This document shows positions 1 to 5,483 of a DNA stretch of 5,523 bases, one piece after another. Each line of letters starts with the position of its first letter. The first letter of the stretch is position 1. The position numbers were made by a program, and so were the translations under genes. This DNA comes from Agathobacter sp. (lineage in GTDB: Bacteria; Bacillota_A; Clostridia; Lachnospirales; Lachnospiraceae): NCBI GenBank assembly GCA_017936725.1, contig JAGBEZ010000037.1:1-5523 (forward strand), given 5' to 3'. The notes under the pieces were generated by a model, which had not been told where the DNA came from, searched no databases, and worked only from the letters and a program-made list of their open reading frames with translations.

Positions 1-2
1 TC

Positions 3-68
3 TTTTCTTTGAAATTACGATACGAGGGCGAAAAACTCGTGGAGTCGGTCTTATATGAGGACAGGTAG
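3..68 (+). CDS. C-terminal fragment of an unidentified upstream gene (5' end outside window)
   Basis: Reading from base 3, an open frame of 21 codons ends at a TAG at 66-68. The encoded tail ends in KLVESVLYEDR and is rich in Glu, Lys, Leu and Val, as expected of a real helical C-terminus. The frame starting at base 2 is also open, to a TGA at 56-58, but gives an Arg/Gly-rich peptide that looks less natural. If real, this gene ends 28 bases before the hydrolase ATG, a spacing that suggests one operon. The fragment is too short to identify the family. Confidence 0.4.
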   Translation, partial: FSLKLRYEGEKLVESVLYEDR

Positions 69-96
69 AGAATAGAGATTTGTGAGGTTACAGAAG

Positions 97-852
97 ATGC
101 AAATTATATTTTTACATCATAGCAGTTTTTTGGTGGAAGTAGATGATAAGGTATTGATATTTGACTACTTTAACGGGGATAGGGTAAATGGTTTTACCTT
201 TACTGGAAAAATCCCAGAGTATGAGCCAGATACGAAGATTTATATGTTTGCCAGTCATAGTCACAAGGACCATTATGATATGGACATCCTTCGTATGGCG
301 GAAAAGTATCCAAATATCAAGTATATTTTTTCAAAGGATATCAAAATCAGTCCGAACTTTTTGAAAAAACATGGAATTGACCCGAAAGTGCGTGAAAAGG
401 TGACTTTTGTGGATGCAGGCAAGAAGTACAAGGTGGATGATTTGAATATCAAGACCTTGCGTTCGACCGATGCCGGCGTGGCCTTTTATGTGGAAAGCAA
501 TGGCGTGACGCTGTATCATGCAGGGGACTTGAATAACTGGATATGGGATGGTGCAGGCGACCTTACGAATGGGGTACAGGAGCGAAACTATAAGTTCCAG
601 ATTCGACAGCTTGCGGGGCTTCCTATGAATATAGCCTTTGTACCAATGGATCCACGTCAGGGCAAATATACCTATAGCGGCTTTGACCTCTTTATGAAAG
701 AAACGGAAGCGGAACTGGTATTTCCGATGCATATGTGGCAGGATTATTCTGCAATTGCGGCGTACAAAGGAAAAATCTCGAATTTGGGCATGGCAGAACG
801 CGTGATGGACATTGAAAGAGAGAATCAGGTTTTCTTAATTCAGGAAAAATAG
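97..852 (+). CDS. Metallo-beta-lactamase-fold hydrolase, UlaG-like
   Basis: A 251-residue cytoplasmic protein with no signal peptide or membrane segment. Metal-ligand motifs of the metallo-beta-lactamase fold are visible: HSHKDH at residues 54-59 (His54, His56, Asp58, His59), then STDAGVAF at 123-130, YHAGD at 140-144 (His141, Asp144) and PMHMW at 210-214 (His212). The N-terminus, with HHSSFLVE followed by a beta-strand ending in Asp23, and the overall length fit the family containing L-ascorbate-6-phosphate lactonase UlaG and related predicted Zn-dependent hydrolases. The substrate cannot be read from sequence, and no ascorbate or sugar-phosphate genes are nearby, so the ula role should not be assumed. 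I chose ATG 97 over an in-frame GTG at 82 because GAGG at 84-87 lies 9 bases before ATG 97 and overlaps the GTG start, and because the family starts close to the first beta-strand. No promoter is seen between 1 and 96, so it is probably co-transcribed with the gene to its left. Confidence 0.9.
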   Translation: MQIIFLHHSSFLVEVDDKVLIFDYFNGDRVNGFTFTGKIPEYEPDTKIYMFASHSHKDHYDMDILRMAEKYPNIKYIFSKDIKISPNFLKKHGIDPKVREKVTFVDAGKKYKVDDLNIKTLRSTDAGVAFYVESNGVTLYHAGDLNNWIWDGAGDLTNGVQERNYKFQIRQLAGLPMNIAFVPMDPRQGKYTYSGFDLFMKETEAELVFPMHMWQDYSAIAAYKGKISNLGMAERVMDIERENQVFLIQEK

Positions 853-855
853 ACG

Positions 856-884
856 TTGAAATATGAAAAAGAATGATTTATAAT
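856..884 (+). promoter_or_regulatory. Sigma-A promoter for the small membrane protein (and possibly alaS)
   Basis: TTGAAA at 856-861 and a perfect TATAAT at 879-884 are separated by exactly 17 bases. Transcription would start near 891, giving a leader of about 48 bases before the ATG at 939. It begins 3 bases after the hydrolase stop codon. Because no convincing promoter lies between 1086 and 1141, it may also serve alaS. Confidence 0.8.
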
Positions 885-938
885 TGTTTGATAAAGCAAG
901 TTTGTATGATTTGCAAGGATTGACGGAGGTAAAATAGC

Positions 939-1085
939 ATGATGGAATTTATTATGTGTATCGGAGATTATCTGATCAAAGCATTATTTTATGTTGCAGT
1001 TGCTGGATTAGGTGTATTTATTGGAATCAAAATGCGCAAATCGTCTGATGTAAAAAAAGCAGCCGCCGCCAAAGAGGAAGCTTAA
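939..1085 (+). CDS. 48-residue single-span membrane protein of unknown function
   Basis: This gene is too short for usual ORF cut-offs but well supported. A strong Shine-Dalgarno GGAGG at 925-929 lies 9 bases before ATG 939 (a second ATG at 942 is less well spaced), and a near-consensus promoter precedes it. The product has a short acidic N-terminus, one hydrophobic segment at about residues 12-30 (core FYVAVAGLGVFIGI), then KMRKS and a hydrophilic tail rich in Ala, Lys and Glu (KKAAAAKEEA). By the positive-inside rule the basic segment after the span should be cytoplasmic, so the N-terminus is probably outside. The span has Gly23, Gly25 and Gly29, which could allow helix-helix packing. I do not recognise a characterised family. 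Its position before alaS suggests shared transcription, but says nothing certain about function. Confidence 0.8.
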   Translation: MMEFIMCIGDYLIKALFYVAVAGLGVFIGIKMRKSSDVKKAAAAKEEA

Positions 1086-1089
1086 AATC

Positions 1090-1112
1090 TAGCCATGTCT
1101 AAGACATGGCTA
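1090..1112 (+). promoter_or_regulatory. Perfect palindrome / hairpin between the small protein gene and alaS
   Basis: TAGCCATGTC at 1090-1099 is exactly repeated in inverted orientation as GACATGGCTA at 1103-1112. The centre TAA can shrink to a single unpaired A because T1100 can face A1102. It lies 4 bases after the stop codon of the small gene and about 30 bases before the alaS ribosome binding site. No run of T follows, so it is not a classical intrinsic terminator. It could be an RNA processing or stability element, a leaky attenuator, or a DNA operator. Confidence 0.6.
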
Positions 1113-1155
1113 CAACTATGTCTATAACACAGTATTTATACGGAGGATATTGAAA

Positions 1156-3816
1156 ATGAAAAAGAGTTTAGGCGTAAACGAATTACGCAGAATGTATCTT
1201 GAATTTTTCGAAAGCAAAGATCATTTAGCAATGAAGAGTTTTTCACTTGTTCCACACAATGATAACAGTTTATTGCTTATTAATGCTGGTATGGCACCTT
1301 TAAAACCATACTTCACAGGACAGGAAATCCCACCACGTAATCGTGTGACAACCTGCCAGAAATGTGTTCGTACAGGTGATATCGACAATGTAGGTAAGAC
1401 AGCACGTCACCTTACTTTCTTTGAAATGCTTGGTAACTTCTCCTTTGGTGATTATTTCAAAGAAGAAGCGATTGAATGGTCTTGGGAATTTTTAACAAAG
1501 AACCTTGGCTTAGAAGAAGACCGTCTCTACCCATCAATCTACGGCGAAGATGAGGAAGCATTTGATATCTGGGTAAACAAAGTAGGTGTTCCAGCAGAAA
1601 AGGTTACTCGTTTCTATCGTGACCCAGTTACAGGTGCATGTGATAACTTCTGGGAACACGGCGCTGGTCCATGTGGTCCATGTTCGGAAATTTACTATGA
1701 CAGAGGCGAAAAATACGGCTGTGGCAGCCCTGACTGTAAAGTAGGCTGTGAATGTGACCGCTTCATGGAAGTATGGAACAACGTATTTACACAGTTCGAA
1801 AGCGATGGCAAAGGAAATTACGTAGAACTTGCACAGAAAAACATTGATACGGGTATGGGTCTTGAGCGACTTGCTACCGTTATGCAGGATGTAGACTCTG
1901 TATTTGATATTGATACCATGAAAGCAATCCGCGATAAAATCTGTGAAATGTCAGGTAAGACTTATCAGACAAATGAAAAAGATGATATTTCGATTCGTCT
2001 TATCACAGACCACATCCGTTCTTCAACCTTCCTTGTATCTGATGGTGTAATGCCATCCAACGAAGGTCGCGGATATGTACTTCGTCGTCTCATTCGTCGT
2101 GCAGCTCGTCATGGACGTATGCTTGGTATCGAAGGAACCTTCCTTGCACGTCTTTCTGAAACGGTTATCGCAGAAAGCAAAGACGGCTACCAGGAATTAG
2201 AAGATAAGAAGGCATTTATCTTCAAAGTTCTTACTCAGGAAGAAGAACAGTTCAATAAAACCATCGACCAGGGTCTTGCAATCCTTAGCAAAATGATGGA
2301 AGAAACAAAAGCATCAGGACTTACTGTATTATCTGGAGAAAACACCTTTAAACTCTATGATACTTATGGATTCCCAGTAGACTTAACCGGCGAAATCCTT
2401 GCAGAAAACGGCTTTACATATGATGAAGCAGGTTTCAAGACTTGCATGGAAGAGCAGCGTCAGAAAGCACGTAGTGCTCGTAAAGTAACCAACTACATGG
2501 GTGCAGATGCTACCGTTTACGAAGAACTTGACCCATCTATCACATCAGAATTCGTAGGATACGATAGATTGACACATACATCAAAAGTTTCTGCCCTTAC
2601 AACAGAAACAGCAGTAGTAGAAGCCCTTACAGAAGGCGACAATGGCACCATCATCGTAGAGGAAACACCATTCTACGCAACAATGGGTGGTCAGCAGGGT
2701 GATAAGGGTATCATCCGCACAGCAAATGGTGAGTTCAAAGTAGTAGACACTGTAAAATTACTTGGTGGAAAAGTTGGCCATATCGGACAGATGGTTTCTG
2801 GTATGATTTCAAATGGTGAAGAAGTAGAACTCGTAGTAGACAAAGAATTACGTGCAAAAACTTGCCGTAACCACTCTGCAACACATTTACTTCAGAAAGC
2901 ACTCCGTGAAGTACTTGGTACACACGTAGAACAGGCTGGTTCTTACCAGGATGGCGATAGAACACGTTTCGACTTCTCTCATTTCTCAGCAATGACAGCA
3001 GAAGAAATCGCTCGTGTAGAAGCAATCGTAAATGAACAGATTGCTATCGCTACACCAGTTGTAACAGAAGTTATGACTGCTGATGAAGCAAAGAACAGTG
3101 GTGCTATGGCTCTCTTCGGAGAAAAATATGGCGAATCCGTTCGTGTTGTTTCTATGGGAGACTTCTCAAAAGAACTTTGTGGTGGTACACACGTATCCAA
3201 CACAGCAGAAATCACAGCGTTCAAGATTATCTCTGAAAGCGGTGTAGCTGCAGGTGTACGTCGTATCGAAGCCCTCACAGGCAGCAACGTATTTGCTTAC
3301 TACAAAGAAGTTGAAGAAAAATTAAACGCAGCAGCAAAAGTAGTAAAATCTACTCCTGCAAACCTTCTCGATAGATTAGAAAGCCTTATGGCAGAAGTAA
3401 AAGCACTTGCTTCTGAAAATGAATCCTTAAAGAGCAAAGCAGCAAAGGATGCGCTTGGTGATGTAATGGATCAGGTAAAAGAAGTAAAAGGTGTGAAAGT
3501 TCTCGCTACATCCGTTGATGGTGTAGATATGAACGGACTTCGTGACCTTGGCGACCAGCTCAAAGAAAAACTTGGCGAAGGTGTTGTTGTTATCGCTTCT
3601 TCTTGCGACGGCAAAGTACACCTCATCGCTATGGCTACAGACGAAGCACAGAAAGCTGGTGCACATGCTGGTAACCTCATCAAAGCAATCGCTGGTAAAG
3701 TAGGCGGTGGCGGCGGTGGTCGTCCAAACATGGCTCAGGCTGGTGGTAAAAACCCAGCTGGCATTCCAGATGCAATCGCAGAAGTAGCAGTTGCTCTTGA
3801 AGGAATGATTAAGTAG
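1156..3816 (+). CDS. alaS: Alanyl-tRNA synthetase
   Basis: Charges tRNA-Ala with alanine using ATP, and by family knowledge hydrolyses mischarged Ser- and Gly-tRNA-Ala. The protein has 886 residues, the usual full length. The class II catalytic core comes first, with motif 2 around Arg63-Arg72, FFEMLGNFSFGDYF at 88-101 and motif 3 DTGMGLER at 231-238. The editing domain carries the zinc-site pattern HxxxH (His573, His577) and CxxxH (Cys675, His679). A coiled-coil-like stretch at about 716-770 leads to the C-Ala/DHHA1 domain with its glycine-rich loop at 850-855 followed by RPNMAQAGG. A cysteine-rich insert (Cys189, Cys194, Cys198, Cys200) follows the CGPCSE motif. I chose ATG 1156 because GGAGG at 1142-1146 is 9 bases upstream; an in-frame TTG at 1150 is too close to that site. 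Codon use (many CGT, GCA and AAA codons) fits high expression. No T-box leader is present, though T-boxes are common for synthetase genes in Firmicutes. Confidence 0.98.
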   Translation: MKKSLGVNELRRMYLEFFESKDHLAMKSFSLVPHNDNSLLLINAGMAPLKPYFTGQEIPPRNRVTTCQKCVRTGDIDNVGKTARHLTFFEMLGNFSFGDYFKEEAIEWSWEFLTKNLGLEEDRLYPSIYGEDEEAFDIWVNKVGVPAEKVTRFYRDPVTGACDNFWEHGAGPCGPCSEIYYDRGEKYGCGSPDCKVGCECDRFMEVWNNVFTQFESDGKGNYVELAQKNIDTGMGLERLATVMQDVDSVFDIDTMKAIRDKICEMSGKTYQTNEKDDISIRLITDHIRSSTFLVSDGVMPSNEGRGYVLRRLIRRAARHGRMLGIEGTFLARLSETVIAESKDGYQELEDKKAFIFKVLTQEEEQFNKTIDQGLAILSKMMEETKASGLTVLSGENTFKLYDTYGFPVDLTGEILAENGFTYDEAGFKTCMEEQRQKARSARKVTNYMGADATVYEELDPSITSEFVGYDRLTHTSKVSALTTETAVVEALTEGDNGTIIVEETPFYATMGGQQGDKGIIRTANGEFKVVDTVKLLGGKVGHIGQMVSGMISNGEEVELVVDKELRAKTCRNHSATHLLQKALREVLGTHVEQAGSYQDGDRTRFDFSHFSAMTAEEIARVEAIVNEQIAIATPVVTEVMTADEAKNSGAMALFGEKYGESVRVVSMGDFSKELCGGTHVSNTAEITAFKIISESGVAAGVRRIEALTGSNVFAYYKEVEEKLNAAAKVVKSTPANLLDRLESLMAEVKALASENESLKSKAAKDALGDVMDQVKEVKGVKVLATSVDGVDMNGLRDLGDQLKEKLGEGVVVIASSCDGKVHLIAMATDEAQKAGAHAGNLIKAIAGKVGGGGGGRPNMAQAGGKNPAGIPDAIAEVAVALEGMIK

Positions 3817-3854
3817 AATATATTTGAGCATTCGGTTTTGTTAAAATTTGAATT

Positions 3855-3934
3855 GATTTCTGACATAAATTTTTTAGAAAAGGCGACGTCAAGCGTAGCA
3901 TGGAGCCGTTCTAAAGAAATTTATGGAAGAAATC
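3855..3934 (+). ncRNA. Long imperfect stem-loop between alaS and rpsU
   Basis: GATTTCT (3855-3861) pairs with AGAAATC (3928-3934). After a 2x2 internal loop, CATAAATTT (3864-3872) pairs with AAATTTATG (3917-3925). TTTAGAA (3873-3879) then pairs with TTCTAAA (3909-3915) around one bulged G, and GGC (3882-3884) can pair with GCC (3905-3907). That gives about 26 base pairs closed by a loop at 3885-3904, which contains the palindrome GACGTC. There is no T-run after the stem, so a standard intrinsic terminator is unlikely. It may act as the alaS 3' end (processing or stabilising hairpin), be part of a dispersed palindromic repeat family, or be a small RNA. The structure is seen in the sequence; the function is unknown. 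Confidence 0.55.
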
Positions 3935-3945
3935 GTGTAAAGTGC

Positions 3946-3973
3946 TTGACAAAACAGAAAATCTTGCTAAAAT
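3946..3973 (+). promoter_or_regulatory. Sigma-A promoter of rpsU with extended -10
   Basis: A consensus TTGACA at 3946-3951 is followed, after 16 bases, by TAAAAT at 3968-3973. TGC immediately before it (3965-3967) forms an extended -10 element. Transcription would begin near 3980, giving a leader of about 60 bases. This matches the strong promoter expected for a ribosomal protein gene. Confidence 0.8.
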
Positions 3974-3980
3974 ATATAAC

Positions 3981-4030
3981 GTTAGTGCAATTATTATTGC
4001 CTTACAGTTGAATCCACAACTGGAGGGAGG
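3981..4030 (+). promoter_or_regulatory. Structured rpsU 5' leader: two tandem hairpins ending at the ribosome binding site
   Basis: Hairpin 1 runs from 3981 to 4005: GTTAG (3981-3985) faces CTTAC (4001-4005) with one T-T mismatch, and GCAAT (3987-3991) pairs with ATTGC (3996-4000) around a TATT loop. Hairpin 2 pairs CAGTTG (4005-4010) with CAACTG (4017-4022) around a 6-base loop. Its last base is the first G of a long purine tract, GGAGGGAGG (4022-4030), 9 bases before the ATG. The predicted transcript start nearly coincides with the foot of hairpin 1, so almost the whole leader is paired. Translational feedback is known for several ribosomal proteins; for this leader it is only an inference. 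Confidence 0.5.
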
Positions 4031-4039
4031 TTAGGTTAG

Positions 4040-4216
4040 ATGTCAAGCGTAGTAGTTAAAGAAAACGAAACTTTAGATAGCGCATTACGTAGATTTAAAA
4101 GAAACTGTGCAAAAGCAGGTATCCAGCAGGAGATTCGTAAACGTGAACATTACGAAAAACCATCTGTAAAGCGCAAAAAGAAATCTGAAGCAGCTAGAAA
4201 AAGAAAATTCAACTAA
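4040..4216 (+). CDS. rpsU: 30S ribosomal protein S21
   Basis: A 58-residue, very basic protein of the small ribosomal subunit, located near the 3' end of 16S rRNA and the mRNA binding platform in characterised ribosomes. It begins with [20 protein letters not shown], and the segment [17 protein letters not shown] followed by [15 protein letters not shown] is diagnostic of the family. The tail (residues 44-58) is mainly Lys and Arg, ending in KRKFN. The length is normal for Firmicutes. The start is fixed by the GGAGGGAGG tract at 4022-4030. It has its own promoter (3946-3973), a structured leader and a strong terminator at 4231-4262, so it looks monocistronic despite its proximity to alaS. Confidence 0.97.
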   Translation: MSSVVVKENETLDSALRRFKRNCAKAGIQQEIRKREHYEKPSVKRKKKSEAARKRKFN

Positions 4217-4230
4217 TTAATATGAATTTC

Positions 4231-4262
4231 AAGGAACTTCGCGAAAGCGAGGTTCCTTTTTT
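4231..4262 (+). terminator. Intrinsic terminator of rpsU
   Basis: AAGGAACTTCGC (4231-4242) pairs with GCGAGGTTCCTT (4247-4258) as a 12-bp stem with one G-U wobble, closed by a GAAA tetraloop. It is followed by a T-run at 4257-4262. It sits 14 bases after the rpsU stop codon. Its right half also forms the left foot of the giant palindrome. Confidence 0.93.
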
Positions 4263-4544
4263 GTTGTTTAAATAGAACGAGCCCTTATCCAGGGGTGTAT
4301 CAGATGGTTACAGTTCTCGTTAATTGATTTCTAGTTATTCTAAGTACCATGCTCACAAAACTTTTATTGTATGAGCTTCGTAAAAACTCGCTTTGCTCAA
4401 ACAGTTTACGAAGCTCATACTTGTTTTGTTCGCTATGGTACTAAGACTAACACGAAATCACTTCAATGTTCACTGTAATCATCTGATACACCCCTGGATA
4501 AGGGCTCTTACTATATGGAAAAGCCGAAAAAGGAACCTCGTTTT
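4243..4544. repeat. Giant imperfect palindrome (about 300 bases), possible MITE-like or inverted-duplication element
   Basis: Three nested inverted repeats share one centre near 4394. The outer pair, 4243-4263 and 4524-4544, matches at 19 of 21 positions. The middle pair, 4279-4314 and 4472-4507, matches at 35 of 36, with a G-U as RNA. The inner pair, 4369-4384 and 4405-4420, is perfect over 16. Between middle and inner pairs, matching blocks keep order: TGATTTC (4325-4331) with 4454-4460, AGTACCAT (4343-4350) with 4435-4442, ACAAAAC (4355-4361) with 4423-4429. The terminal loop is 4385-4404. As RNA this would fold into a hairpin of roughly 100 bp. No transposase is present and no clear target-site duplication flanks either the 4279-4507 core or the whole. 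The outer pair contains part of the rpsU terminator, which argues for local inverted duplication as an alternative to insertion. This element and the terminator account for the gene-free region 4217-4560. Confidence 0.85.
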
Positions 4545-4551
4545 CATGAGG
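4524..4551 (-). terminator. Degenerate inverted copy of the rpsU terminator (reads on - strand)
   Basis: Read on the - strand, this stretch matches the second half of the rpsU terminator, including the GAGGTTCC stem arm and the T-run. The first arm has decayed, leaving only a short CCTC/GAGG pairing before TTCCTTTTT. It may retain weak termination activity against transcription entering from the right, but no - strand gene is visible that would need it. Confidence 0.4.
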
Positions 4552-4567
4552 ATTAGGAGAAACAGCA

Positions 4568-4582
4568 AGTTGCTTTGCAACT
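4568..4582. promoter_or_regulatory. Dyad overlapping the -35 region, candidate operator
   Basis: AGTTGC (4568-4573) and GCAACT (4577-4582) form a perfect inverted repeat around TTT, directly over the candidate -35 boxes. HTH_3/XRE regulators commonly bind small dyads in their own promoter. A role as autoregulatory operator is inferred from position only. Confidence 0.4.
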
Positions 4583-4602
4583 ATGACTATGTATAATATA
4601 AT
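4570..4602 (+). promoter_or_regulatory. Promoter of the HTH/zinc-ribbon gene
   Basis: Two overlapping TATAAT hexamers occur at 4592-4597 and 4597-4602. Possible -35 elements are TTGCTT at 4570-4575 and TTGCAA at 4575-4580, each giving a 16-base spacer to one of the -10 boxes. Transcription would start close to 4604-4609, leaving a very short leader. The Shine-Dalgarno GGAGG (4609-4613) is 11 bases before ATG 4625. Confidence 0.65.
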
Positions 4603-4624
4603 ACTAGTGGAGGTGAAATAATTC

Positions 4625-5389
4625 ATGGAAACAAAAAATATTATATTTGAATTGAGAAATAAAGCTGGTATGTCACAGGATGAACTAGCAGAAAAGGTAT
4701 ATGTTACTCGTCAGGCAGTATCTCGTTGGGAGAATGGTGAGACAACACCGAACACAGAGACTCTCAAATTGTTATCAAAGATATTTGATGTTTCAATTAA
4801 TACGTTGCTTGGTTCACCAAGACAATTGATTTGTCAATGCTGTGGTATGCCTCTTGAAGATTCTAATATCAGTAAAGAGACGGATGGTTTATTTAATGAA
4901 GAATATTGTAAATGGTGCTATGCGGATGGAGAATACATGTATCATGACATGGATGATTTGATTGATGTATGTGTGAAGCATATGGCGAATGAAAACTTCT
5001 CTGTAGAACAGGCGCGAGCATACATGAAAGAAGTATTGCCAAAACTTGATTATTGGAAACAATATAAAAATCTTTCTGATGAAGCTCAGTTTGAGGAGTT
5101 TAAAAAGCAGTTGATTGATGAGATTAATGACTTACATGTAGAGGGAATGCCGAAAGTTGAAAAACTCAATGCACTTGTAGGTGGATATATCAATCTAGAA
5201 TATAGATTGCCGAACGGAAATAGTGTACATTTTTTAGATGATGGAGCAACCTATTTAGGAACGCAATTAGAATGTGAATTCGGTGGTGATAGATGTTTTG
5301 GGATTGCAGCCAATATGGATTTTATTATTGTATGTACATATGAGGAAAATGGTGCAAATCCGGAATTGCTCGTCTATAAGAAGAGATAA
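4625..5389 (+). CDS. XRE-family HTH regulator with zinc-ribbon and unrecognised C-terminal domain
   Basis: A 254-residue soluble protein in three parts. Residues 6-62 are a Cro/C1-type helix-turn-helix: MSQDELAEKVYVTRQAVSRW holds the two helices, followed by ENGETTPNTETL. Residues 69-104 look like a putative zinc ribbon (the CQxCGMP type), with ligands Cys70/Cys73 and Cys95/Cys98; an extra Cys72 sits inside the first knuckle. The following segment, about 105-148, is the helical companion usually seen after this ribbon (HMANENFSVEQARAYMKEVLP at 119-139, an apparently complete unit). Residues about 165-254 form a mixed, strand-rich domain (NLEYRLPNGNSVHFLDD at 190-206, DRCFGIAANMDFIIVCTYEENG at 222-243) that I cannot name. 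The gene likely encodes a DNA-binding regulator that senses something through the zinc or C-terminal region; the ligand is unknown. It has its own promoter and no partner gene in the window. Targets may be itself or the gene to the right. Confidence 0.85.
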   Translation: METKNIIFELRNKAGMSQDELAEKVYVTRQAVSRWENGETTPNTETLKLLSKIFDVSINTLLGSPRQLICQCCGMPLEDSNISKETDGLFNEEYCKWCYADGEYMYHDMDDLIDVCVKHMANENFSVEQARAYMKEVLPKLDYWKQYKNLSDEAQFEEFKKQLIDEINDLHVEGMPKVEKLNALVGGYINLEYRLPNGNSVHFLDDGATYLGTQLECEFGGDRCFGIAANMDFIIVCTYEENGANPELLVYKKR

Positions 5390-5438
5390 TGATATTCAAA
5401 CTTATAAAGAAAGTGTAGAATTTACTAATAATACAGGT

Positions 5439-5483
5439 AACCCGCAATATTGTGTCAAAAAAATTAATGCAATATTGTGGGTT
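5439..5483. repeat. Inverted repeat upstream of the outgoing promoter (operator or weak terminator)
   Basis: AACCCGCAATATTG (5439-5452) pairs with CAATATTGTGGGTT (5470-5483): 14 pairs, one of them G-U as RNA. The loop is 17 bases and A-rich. The tail GATTTATTGTGC is only moderately T-rich, so termination of the regulator transcript would be weak. Its right edge overlaps the -35 box at 5482-5487, which also makes it a candidate regulator binding site. Confidence 0.65.

Noticed and set aside
82..96. GTG start adding five residues to the hydrolase
   Set aside because: The ribosome binding site GAGG at 84-87 lies inside this extension and is correctly spaced for ATG 97.
331..732. - strand ORF of 133 codons opposite the hydrolase gene
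   Set aside because: It is a shadow of the well-supported hydrolase frame, without its own start signals.
1090..1112. Intrinsic terminator
   Set aside because: The stem is good, but no T-run follows it; termination here is not supported by sequence.
1086..1155. T-box riboswitch in front of alaS
   Set aside because: The gap is too short, and no T-box consensus (GGTGG...CGCG-like) or specifier stem is present anywhere upstream.
1150..1155. TTG start adding two residues to AlaRS
   Set aside because: Only 3 bases separate it from GGAGG, too close; ATG 1156 has a 9-base spacing.
2735..3831. Four - strand ORFs opposite alaS
   Set aside because: All are antisense frames of alaS; their low-complexity stretches (such as Pro runs opposite the glycine-rich loop) are mirror images of its codons.
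4271..4515. Target-site duplication flanking the 4279-4507 inverted repeats
   Set aside because: The 8 bases on the left (AATAGAAC) and on the right (TTACTATA) are not direct repeats; they show weak inverted similarity instead, so insertion by a transposase is not demonstrated.
4393..4596. 67-codon + strand ORF
   Set aside because: It lies on the right arm of the giant palindrome and runs into the regulator promoter. It has no ribosome binding site and a composition that does not look like a protein; it is an accident of the repeat.
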